Source: Planctomycetia bacterium
Lineage (GTDB): Bacteria; Planctomycetota; Planctomycetia; Pirellulales; S012-138
Direction: 5' to 3'
Assembly: GCA_016177915.1 (NCBI GenBank)
Contig: JACOUI010000235.1
Span: 1 to 32,021 of the forward strand
Length of the DNA stretch: 32,021 nt
Position numbers and translations under genes: made by a program. The notes beneath the pieces were generated by a model. It was not told the origin of the DNA, did not search any database, and was given only the letters and a program-made list of their open reading frames with translations. The first letter of the stretch is position 1. Each line of letters opens with the position of its first letter. Of this stretch, positions 8,645 through 16,067 are shown in pieces.

Positions 8645-9766
8645 ATGAGGTCTTTTGCCATGCTGCTGGCGGCGGTCTTAGGCGCCGTCTCGTGGGCGGG
8701 GACGGCCGGCGCCGGTTTCGCCCAGCAGACGTCGTCGCCGGAAAGGATCGTCGGCCGCGACGAGTGCAAGAAATGTCACGACCTGGAATACACGGCCTGG
8801 GAGAAGTCGTCGCACAACACAAAAGCCTGGCAACTTCTGGATCATCCCAAGGCCGAGGGCTTCGCCAAGGCCCTGGGCGTGTCGAAAGACGACATCAAGG
8901 GCGACTCCGCTTGCGCCGCCTGCCACGGCACGCAGCAGAAGAAGGACGGCCGGTTCAGCGTCGCGCATGGGAATTCGTGCGAGTCGTGCCACGGCGGCGC
9001 CGGCGGGTCCAGCGGCTGGCTTAAGAACCACTACGACTTCGGCCTGGGCACTGCGGAGACCAGCGACGTCAAGATGGACGCCCTGCTCAAGGAACGGTCG
9101 CAGGAATCGGCAGCGCACCGGAATTCCCGCGACGCGGCCTGCAAAGTGGCCGGAATGAATCGCTCGGACGACGCCTACGAAATCGCCAAGAACTGCCTGC
9201 AATGCCATATCGTCGCGGATGCCAAGCTCGCCGCCGCCCGCCATCCCATGAGCGAGAACTTCGAGTTCGTCGAATGGGCGCAGGGCGAGGTGCGGCACAA
9301 CTTTCTTCTCGACCGTTCCAAGAACGCCGAATCGCCAACAAACTGGCTCGACCCCTTGCGAAACGGCCCGGGCCGAACGGCCGAGGGACGCAAGCGCTTG
9401 ATGTACATCGCCGGACAGTTGGCCGACCTGGAGGTCAGCTTGCGGATTCGGGGGGAGACGACGTCTGAGGACGCCGACGCTCTGCGCGACCAGGTGAACG
9501 ATCGCATCCTTGGTGCCCGAAAGCGATTGGATGACGCCAAGAGCGTCGCGGAGCTCAAGCCCGCGCTGGATGCAACCCAAGCGTTTGAACGACGGACGCT
9601 GCGCAAGGTGGCGCCCGACGACAGGGCGACCTATACCAAGGCTGCGGACGCAGTTGCCAAAACGGCCACAGCGTTTGTCGCGGCGCATCCTGGCGGCGGC
9701 AGCCTGCCGGAGACGATCAAGGTCCCGACAAAGGCCAAGGGCACGGTCTGGACCGGAAAGCCGTAG
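8645..9766 (+). CDS. Tetrahaem c-type cytochrome (cytochrome c554-like)
   Basis: This 373-residue exported cytochrome has a signal peptide (MLLAAVLGAVSWAGTAGAGF) and four CXXCH haem sites: CKKCH (41-45), CAACH (90-94), CESCH (112-116) and CLQCH (184-188). All are in the N-terminal half, in the arrangement of cytochrome c554-type domains. The C-terminal half has no haem motif and is mostly helical. The block EVRHNFLLDRSKNA, WLDPLRNGPGR and AGQLADLEVSLR is shared with the next gene, so the two are tandem paralogues. It probably acts in the periplasm as an electron carrier between the membrane decahaem protein and other cytochromes. The ATG at 8645 has only a weak ribosome site; the ATG at 8660 is an alternative that keeps the signal peptide. 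Confidence 0.92.
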   Translation: MRSFAMLLAAVLGAVSWAGTAGAGFAQQTSSPERIVGRDECKKCHDLEYTAWEKSSHNTKAWQLLDHPKAEGFAKALGVSKDDIKGDSACAACHGTQQKKDGRFSVAHGNSCESCHGGAGGSSGWLKNHYDFGLGTAETSDVKMDALLKERSQESAAHRNSRDAACKVAGMNRSDDAYEIAKNCLQCHIVADAKLAAARHPMSENFEFVEWAQGEVRHNFLLDRSKNAESPTNWLDPLRNGPGRTAEGRKRLMYIAGQLADLEVSLRIRGETTSEDADALRDQVNDRILGARKRLDDAKSVAELKPALDATQAFERRTLRKVAPDDRATYTKAADAVAKTATAFVAAHPGGGSLPETIKVPTKAKGTVWTGKP

Positions 9767-9872
9767 CGCGTCGTTCACGTCGTCCGACGAACGCTGCCAA
9801 CGAATTGTCCCTAACCGCTTTGTGGGAGAACCGGCCGAAAGCCGCAGTTGGGGGGGCCTGGCGTCGTCCCGC

Positions 9873-11108
9873 ATGTCAAACGCAACAAAGACGCCAAGCA
9901 CATCGCCCTTACGGAAAAGGACCCAACCCTTGCGCCGAACCATTCTTCTCTGGCTTCGTGTTACGTGGCGGTCGTGGGTGCTGCTCGCCGCGGCAGTTCT
10001 GGTCATTCGCGCCGGTGCGCAACAGCCCGCACGTCAAGCGGCCGCCCCGCGCCAGGCCGATACGGCCCGTCAGACCGGCGAAATCGACCCGACCCGAATC
10101 GAAGGGCACGAAAAGTGTGTCGATTGCCACAAGACGGAATTGCGGGCCTGGTCGGCATCGAAGCACTCGACGCGCGCATTCGACCTGCTGCGCGCCGCCC
10201 CGACAGCCCTTGAATACGCGACGAAACTCGGCATCACACCGGAGAACATCGCTCGCAAGTCTCTCTGCGTGGAGTGCCACGCCACGCCGCAGCACGACGC
10301 GGCCAGCGGCCGCGTGACGGTGCTGCCGGGCGTATCGTGCGAAACCTGCCACAATCCTTCCGGGGGCACGGACGGTTGGCTCAACGCCCATGCCGTGTAC
10401 GGGCCGCCGGGGACGAAGCGCGAGGAGGAATCGCCTGCGCACTACGAGGAGCGAATGGCACGGTGCCGCGAGGCCGGTCAGCTTCGCACGTCGGACCTGT
10501 ACTTGCTGGCCAAGCGCTGTTTTTCGTGTCACGTCGTCGACGACGAGAAGCTGGCGCAGGCGGGCCATGAACACCCCAAAGGCGATTTCGAACTCGTGGA
10601 AAAGTCGCTGGGCGAAGTGCGGCACAATTTCTTCATCGACCCGGCCAAAAACGCCCAGGCGTCGACGCTGTGGATCGACCCGCTGCGCCACAGCCCCGGC
10701 CGATCGGCCGCGGGCCGCATGCGCGCGATGTTCGTGGTCGGCAAGCTTGTGGACCTGGAGACCAGCCTCCGCAGCCTCGCCACGGCGACAAAGGACGACG
10801 ACTTCTCGAGCAAGATGGAAAAGCGCATCTCGAAGGCTTTCGCCGTGCTTTCGGAAGACCTGCTGGCGGAGCTGAAAAGGACCAAGCTCGGGGAACTGGA
10901 GCAATTGGTGAAGGACATCCAGCCCACGCTGGAAAAGCTGGGCGCCGACGGCTTCTCCACCGACGACCGGCGGCTTTATCTTGAAGCCGCCGGCAAAGTC
11001 GCCAGGGCCGCAACGCAATTCGCCGATCGCGACGGCAGCGAGCTGGGCGAACTCGACGAGTTGGATCTGATCCCCAAAGGGCCGTTCGACGGCGTCTTCC
11101 AGCCGTAA
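9873..11108 (+). CDS. Tetrahaem c-type cytochrome, second tandem paralogue
   Basis: The 411-residue product has an N-terminal membrane segment (about residues 23-46, LLWLRVTWRSWVLLAAAVLV) ending near AGAQQP, which acts as a signal peptide or anchor. Four haem sites follow: CVDCH (82-86), CVECH (132-136), CETCH (156-160) and CFSCH (216-220). The tail repeats the neighbour's signature, with EVRHNFFIDPAKNA, WIDPLRHSPGR and VGKLVDLETSLR. The last two thirds are alpha-helical and have no haem. I chose ATG 9873 because it gives a basic N-region just ahead of the hydrophobic segment; the frame is open back to 9510 but that part overlaps the end of the upstream gene and looks non-coding. The stop is 2 bases before the next start, so translation is probably coupled to the regulatory Fe-S protein. 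Confidence 0.9.
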   Translation: MSNATKTPSTSPLRKRTQPLRRTILLWLRVTWRSWVLLAAAVLVIRAGAQQPARQAAAPRQADTARQTGEIDPTRIEGHEKCVDCHKTELRAWSASKHSTRAFDLLRAAPTALEYATKLGITPENIARKSLCVECHATPQHDAASGRVTVLPGVSCETCHNPSGGTDGWLNAHAVYGPPGTKREEESPAHYEERMARCREAGQLRTSDLYLLAKRCFSCHVVDDEKLAQAGHEHPKGDFELVEKSLGEVRHNFFIDPAKNAQASTLWIDPLRHSPGRSAAGRMRAMFVVGKLVDLETSLRSLATATKDDDFSSKMEKRISKAFAVLSEDLLAELKRTKLGELEQLVKDIQPTLEKLGADGFSTDDRRLYLEAAGKVARAATQFADRDGSELGELDELDLIPKGPFDGVFQP

Positions 11109-11110
11109 CC

Positions 11111-12829
11111 ATGCCTCGTCCCAGCGCTGAATCCGTTCGAGCCGTCGAGCGATGGAGTGTGCCCTTTTCGCCCAAACGGAGCGACGAGGACATCGATCGC
11201 TTGCTGGCGATCGAACCCTTCAGCCTGATCGACGAGCGGAAGTTCAGCGGAAGGGTCACGCTGCGCGGCATCCTGAAAAACGACGCCCGCATCGTGAAAT
11301 GCGAGGACGGCGACATCCTCGTGCGCGAAGGCGACTGGGGAAACTCGGCGTTCTTCGTGATCTCCGGCTCGGTGCGAGTGGAAATCGAACCCTCCGGCAA
11401 GGGTTTGCCCGATGAGGTGCTGGGCCGCAGCAAGCCCAAGCGGAAGGGCCTCTTTCAGGCCATCGCCCAACTCTGGCGAAATCCATCCCGGCCTGAGGTC
11501 CGCGACGCGGCGTCCTACCAGATCGACCCGCGGCTGGGAACGCGGGGCGGCGGCGACCGCACGCGAATCTATCTGCAGGATGTCTCCGTCGTGCTGGATA
11601 AGTACCGCACGGCGACGATCCATGCCGGGCAGTTTTTCGGAGAACTGTCGGCCCTGGGACGGACGCCGCGAACGGCGACCGTGTTCGCCGTCGGCAAGGC
11701 CGAGCTGCTTGAGATCCGTTGGCAGGGACTGCGCGACCTGATGCGGCGCGATGAAAGCCTGCAGCGCCGGATCGACATGGTTTTCCGCGAGCGCGCTTTG
11801 GAATCGTTCTTGCGCGACACGCCGATGTTCCGCCATCTGAGCGAAGAGGAGATGCGGCGGCTCGTCGCCGAAGCGCAGTTTCAAGCCTACGGACAATACG
11901 ACTGGGCCATGCCCTTCAAAAGGCTCGTCCAGGCCGGCGAAGCGGCCGGCGTAGAGCACGAACCGCTGATCGAGGAAGAAGGGCATTATCCCAACGGCGT
12001 GCTCCTGGTGCGCAGCGGACTGGCGCGGTTGAGCCAGCGGTATCACCACGGGCACCGGACCGTCGGCTACCTGACCGCGGGTCACGTCTACGGCTTCGAA
12101 GAGTTGGTCGAAGGATGGCGCAGCCGGGCGTCGGTTCCGCTCAAATATTCGCTGCGCGCGATCGGCAACGTGGGCGTCGTGTTCATCGCCACGCCGCTCA
12201 TTGAAGCGTTTGTGCTCAAAAGGTCCGGCCCTGCCGGCGCCGGCCGCCGCGCGCGGCCGGCGGCCGCCACCTCCAGCCCCTACACGAGCCGCATCGAGCC
12301 GGACTTAGTCGAATTCCTGGTCGAAAACCGTTTTGTGAACGGAACGGCGACGATGTTGATCGACCTGGACCGTTGCACTCGCTGCGATGACTGCGTGCGG
12401 GCCTGCGCCGCCGCGCACGACAACAATCCGCGGTTCCTGCGGCACGGCCCGGTCCACGACCATATCATGGTCGCGAATGCCTGCATGCACTGCCAGGACC
12501 CGGTCTGCATGATCGAGTGCCCGACGGGCGCCATCCATCGCGATCTTCACGAAGGCCAGGTCGTGATCAACGACCAGACGTGCATTGGCTGCGGGGCCTG
12601 CGCCAAGAATTGTCCCTACGACGCGATCCGCATGGTGGAGATCCGTCACGCCAGCGGCGGTTTCATGTGCGACGAGACGACGCACGCGCCGATCGTGAAG
12701 GCCACCAAGTGCGACCTGTGCGTCGACCAATGGGGCGGGCCGGCCTGCCAGCGCGCCTGTCCGCACGACGCGCTTGTGCGGATGGACATGCGAAAGGTGC
12801 AATCCCTGGCCAACTGGCAGAACCGATGA
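11111..12829 (+). CDS. Cyclic nucleotide-binding domain / 4x[4Fe-4S] ferredoxin fusion
   Basis: This 572-residue protein joins a Crp-like sensor to an electron-transfer subunit. Residues about 22-220 form a cyclic nucleotide-binding fold interrupted by an insert; its phosphate-binding cassette is visible as FFGELSALGRTPRTATV (about 175-191). A second, degenerate copy follows (about 235-385, with GVLLVRSGLARLSQRY and GHVYGFEEL). Residues from about 416 form a ferredoxin module with 16 cysteines in four groups: CTRCDDCVRAC (422-432), CMHCQDPVCMIEC (from 458), CIGCGACAKNC (from 494) and CDLC plus CQRAC (from 534). That is the pattern of DmsB/HybA/PsrB-type subunits, which carry four [4Fe-4S] clusters. 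No Tat or Sec signal is seen, so it is cytoplasmic. Its stop overlaps the start of the cytochrome b gene (ATGA), which points to a stoichiometric complex. Binding of cAMP or cGMP could gate electron flow; this is inference. Confidence 0.9.
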   Translation: MPRPSAESVRAVERWSVPFSPKRSDEDIDRLLAIEPFSLIDERKFSGRVTLRGILKNDARIVKCEDGDILVREGDWGNSAFFVISGSVRVEIEPSGKGLPDEVLGRSKPKRKGLFQAIAQLWRNPSRPEVRDAASYQIDPRLGTRGGGDRTRIYLQDVSVVLDKYRTATIHAGQFFGELSALGRTPRTATVFAVGKAELLEIRWQGLRDLMRRDESLQRRIDMVFRERALESFLRDTPMFRHLSEEEMRRLVAEAQFQAYGQYDWAMPFKRLVQAGEAAGVEHEPLIEEEGHYPNGVLLVRSGLARLSQRYHHGHRTVGYLTAGHVYGFEELVEGWRSRASVPLKYSLRAIGNVGVVFIATPLIEAFVLKRSGPAGAGRRARPAAATSSPYTSRIEPDLVEFLVENRFVNGTATMLIDLDRCTRCDDCVRACAAAHDNNPRFLRHGPVHDHIMVANACMHCQDPVCMIECPTGAIHRDLHEGQVVINDQTCIGCGACAKNCPYDAIRMVEIRHASGGFMCDETTHAPIVKATKCDLCVDQWGGPACQRACPHDALVRMDMRKVQSLANWQNR

Positions 12830-13650
12830 AGACGTTCGATTCGCGACGCCGGCGAAACATCCGCATCCTCGCCGCGGTCGCCCTTCTGCTGATTGCCGCC
12901 GACGTCATTCTCTCCGTATCGCTCCGCGCGCCACACGTGCTCTCCGGCTGGATTCTGTTCTCGCTCGTGGTCCTGTTGGCCCTGTACAACGTCCGCAAAA
13001 AGCTCCCCTTTCTGCCGCTGGGGTCGTCGTCGGCCTGGCTGCAGGTGCACATTTACGCCGGACTGCTGGCGGTCCTGCTGTTCGTGCTGCACGTGCGGTG
13101 GCGCATCCCAAACGGGGTCTTTGAATCGATCCTTGCGCTGCTGTTCGTCGCCGTGGCCGCTAGCGGCATCGTGGGTTTGATCATGTCGCGCATTTTTGCC
13201 CGCCGCCTCACCACTCGCGGCGCGGAGGTGATTTACGAACGCATCCCGGTGTTTCAGCGGCGGCTGCACTTGGAGGTCGAGCAGCTCGTCATGAGCTGTC
13301 TGGCCGACGCCGGTTCAACGGCCCTCTCCCATCTGTACCTTGCGCGGTTGAAGCCGTTCTTCGAGAAGCCGCGCAACTTCTGGCAGCACCTGATGCAATC
13401 GCACCGGGCGCGCCATCGCCTGCTCGTGGAAATCGAGTCGCACGAGCGCTATTTGAACGATGCGGAAAAGAAGGCGATGCGTGAAATCGCCGACCGCGTG
13501 CGCGCCAAAGACGACCTGGATTATCAATACGCGCACCAGGCCTCGCTGAAATACTGGCTCTTTGCGCACGTCCCATTGACCTATGCGCTGCTGGTGTTCA
13601 TCGTGTTCCACGTTGTGCTGGTCTACGCCTTTTCGGGAGATCTCAATTGA
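12826..13650 (+). CDS. Five-helix dihaem cytochrome b-like membrane protein
   Basis: This 274-residue membrane protein has predicted helices at about 13-33, 38-56, 74-92, 101-121 and 246-269, and a basic, helical cytoplasmic loop of about 125 residues between helices 4 and 5. Helix 3 has H75 and H89 and helix 5 has H248 and H262; both pairs are H-x13-H. That is the spacing of the haem ligands on the two parallel helices of bc1-type cytochrome b, and helices 3 and 5 would also be parallel here. Two stacked b-haems crossing the membrane are therefore likely. The overall sequence is not one I recognise as a named family. It overlaps the Fe-S gene by 4 bases upstream and the decahaem gene by 4 bases downstream (TTGA), so the three products probably form one complex linking the cytoplasm to the periplasm. 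Confidence 0.88.
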   Translation: MKTFDSRRRRNIRILAAVALLLIAADVILSVSLRAPHVLSGWILFSLVVLLALYNVRKKLPFLPLGSSSAWLQVHIYAGLLAVLLFVLHVRWRIPNGVFESILALLFVAVAASGIVGLIMSRIFARRLTTRGAEVIYERIPVFQRRLHLEVEQLVMSCLADAGSTALSHLYLARLKPFFEKPRNFWQHLMQSHRARHRLLVEIESHERYLNDAEKKAMREIADRVRAKDDLDYQYAHQASLKYWLFAHVPLTYALLVFIVFHVVLVYAFSGDLN

Positions 13651-15848
13651 GCGCCGAGCTTCCTCCCGACGTCCGTTTCGATGAAAGCCGGTACGAGCGG
13701 CCGAACCAGGAATGGGTTTGCGGCCGGGCGTGCGAAGGGCAGACCTGCCCGCTTGGGCCGAGCGAACGCGGGGAGTGTCAGGCCGCCTATGAGTGTACTC
13801 CCTACCGCAAGGATGATCGGTGGGTTTGCGCCCGGCTGGCGTCTCGCGGCGGGAAATGCCCGTCCGGCCCGCTGCCCGACGGCGCTTGCTGCCGGCCGAT
13901 CATACCGTGCCGACCGGTCCGCAGCGTGTTGGCGCGCCGCAGGGTCGTCACGCTTTTTGTTTTTGCGTTGGCGCTGGGCGGCGCACTCGTGCTGGCAGGG
14001 CTTCCCAAAAGAAGGAACCTCGTTTCCCCCGGACCCTTGACGTCGCATCACAGCGCAATCGACAAGGGGTGCGCCGCCTGCCATGCGATCGGAGAGGGAA
14101 CGTTGGCCGATTGGGTGCACGCCAGCGTGGTGTCCGCGCCGGGCGCCGATCAAAGCGAGTTGTGTCTGGATTGCCACCGTCAATACCGCCAGCACGGCCT
14201 GAACCCGCACAGTCAGGATCCCCAGGTGCTGGCGGCCATCACGCAACGGGTCTCGTCGGCCGAACCGTCCGGCACAGCGCCATTTCTGCTTTCCGTTGCG
14301 CGCTTTGCCATGGGCGCTCCGGCCGACGCGAACCACGCCCTGGCGTGCGCCGCCTGCCACAACGAGCACCGGGGCAGCGACGCCAGTCTGACGGCGATGA
14401 CGGACATGCAATGCCAGGTCTGCCACGACCGCCCCTTCCGCAGCTTCAGCCAAGGGCATCCGGAGTTTGGACATTATCCCTATTTGCGGCGAACGCTTTT
14501 GTATTTCGACCACGTGTCGCACTACGGCAGCCACTTTACCGACCCGCGGCTTTCCGCTTCGCAAAAGGACCGCGTGCCCGGCTGCCGAGAATGTCACGTG
14601 CAGGATCCTGCGGGCCAGGCGATGGTCGTCCGCGGCTTCGACACGGTGTGCGCGATCTGCCATCGGGAACAGATCGAGGATGACACGAGTCCGGGTGTAC
14701 CCTTCCTCGCGCTTCCGATCTTGGATTTGAAGACGCTCGACGCGACAAGAATCGGTCAATGGCCGGCGGTATTCGACAAGCATCTTCTGGCTGCGGCCGA
14801 CGTTCCACCGTTGATGCGGTTGCTGCTGCGCGCCGATCCGGAGTTTGCCGAAGCGGAAAGCCAGCTCGCCGGTGTCGATTTGTCCGACCTGAGCCAGGCC
14901 TCCGAGCGGCAGAAGCAGGCGGCCGAGAGCTACGTCTGGTCGATCAAGAAGCTCATCTATGAAGCTGTAACGGACGGTCAAGCACCGCTGCGGCAGCGGT
15001 TCGTCCTCGCCTTGGGGTCCAAGGCCGCAAAAACAGAGCTGGACGACATTGTCGGCCAAGTACCGTTGCCGGCTTTCGCCGCGGCACAACAGCGTTGGCT
15101 GCCCGACCTGAAGTCGGAATTCGAGGCCCATCAAGACGGTCGCCAGTTATCGCTTCCACGAGCGGCGCCGAAAGGCGACGCAGAGACGCCGAAAGACGCC
15201 GCCCCCGCACGGGAAAGCGTGTTGGCCGGGGACCGAAGCGTCACAAGCGGCTGGTATCTGCGCGACGTCGATCTGTCGCTGCGTTATCGGCCGGTTGGGC
15301 ACGCCGATCGATTCCTCCGCGCTTGGCTGGACGCGGGCGCCCGAGTGGGGCAAAGTTCATCCGCCGACGCGGCGCCGGGCTCGTCGCCGGGCACCTCGTT
15401 GACCGCCGCGCTGAAAGGAGTTTTCCACAGCCTCGCCAGGCCATCGGCGGTTGGACGCTGCATGAAGTGCCACACCGCCGACAGCGACGCAGCTGGGGGA
15501 ACGACGATCCGTTGGCTCTCCAGGCAGCCCGCACTCGAAGACCGCAACTTCACAAAGTTCTCCCACAGGCCGCACATCACACCGCCTGGCAACGATGGCT
15601 GCCTGCCATGTCACAGCCTGAAAGAGGCGTCCGACTCGGCCGCCTCCTGGAGTTTGTTTCGCCCGGTGTTCTTGGGAGCCGACGGGTCACTCAACACGAA
15701 CCCGCACGGCCTGGACGGGAACTTCGCACCCTTGTCCAAGGCGCAATGCGCGAGCTGCCATGCGCCTGGGGCCGCCCGAGACGGCTGCCTGACCTGCCAT
15801 AACTATCACATTCTCTCAGGCCGGCGCGGCACGAGCCCGCGGCCATAG
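13647..15848 (+). CDS. Membrane-anchored decahaem c-type cytochrome with N-terminal Cys-rich domain
   Basis: This 733-residue protein starts at TTG 13647, overlapping the cytochrome b stop; GGGAGA lies 6 bases upstream and no other in-frame start fits. Residues 1-96 precede the only membrane helix (about 98-118) and should be cytoplasmic. They hold ten cysteines (25, 29, 34, 44, 50, 61, 71, 81, 82, 88) in two copies of a motif WVCxR, then CPxGP, GxC. The periplasmic part has six CXXCH sites at the front (142, 173, 234, 256, 313, 335) and four at the end (605, 652, 701, 714), separated by about 265 residues with no haem motif. The protein is a plausible acceptor for electrons from the dihaem cytochrome b and donor to the smaller cytochromes. 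The Cys-rich domain could bind an Fe-S cluster or zinc; no family name is known to me. Confidence 0.9.
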   Translation: MSAELPPDVRFDESRYERPNQEWVCGRACEGQTCPLGPSERGECQAAYECTPYRKDDRWVCARLASRGGKCPSGPLPDGACCRPIIPCRPVRSVLARRRVVTLFVFALALGGALVLAGLPKRRNLVSPGPLTSHHSAIDKGCAACHAIGEGTLADWVHASVVSAPGADQSELCLDCHRQYRQHGLNPHSQDPQVLAAITQRVSSAEPSGTAPFLLSVARFAMGAPADANHALACAACHNEHRGSDASLTAMTDMQCQVCHDRPFRSFSQGHPEFGHYPYLRRTLLYFDHVSHYGSHFTDPRLSASQKDRVPGCRECHVQDPAGQAMVVRGFDTVCAICHREQIEDDTSPGVPFLALPILDLKTLDATRIGQWPAVFDKHLLAAADVPPLMRLLLRADPEFAEAESQLAGVDLSDLSQASERQKQAAESYVWSIKKLIYEAVTDGQAPLRQRFVLALGSKAAKTELDDIVGQVPLPAFAAAQQRWLPDLKSEFEAHQDGRQLSLPRAAPKGDAETPKDAAPARESVLAGDRSVTSGWYLRDVDLSLRYRPVGHADRFLRAWLDAGARVGQSSSADAAPGSSPGTSLTAALKGVFHSLARPSAVGRCMKCHTADSDAAGGTTIRWLSRQPALEDRNFTKFSHRPHITPPGNDGCLPCHSLKEASDSAASWSLFRPVFLGADGSLNTNPHGLDGNFAPLSKAQCASCHAPGAARDGCLTCHNYHILSGRRGTSPRP

Positions 15849-16067
15849 ATGGTTGCCGCTTGCCCGCAAGGTTGGCCTAACCGGCGCGTTTTGACGGCGG
15901 GTCGACGACAAGTTCGCCTATCGTGCCGCGCCAACGGGCGTGCCGTCATAAGCCCTGGATTAGTCGTCGTTTTTGGCCGATTCAGAACCATGAGACGAAC
16001 CGGAAGAATCATCCTCTGCGCGCGGGACGGGCGCGGGGCTGCCCAAGGCGCTTAGCGAGGCCGGACG

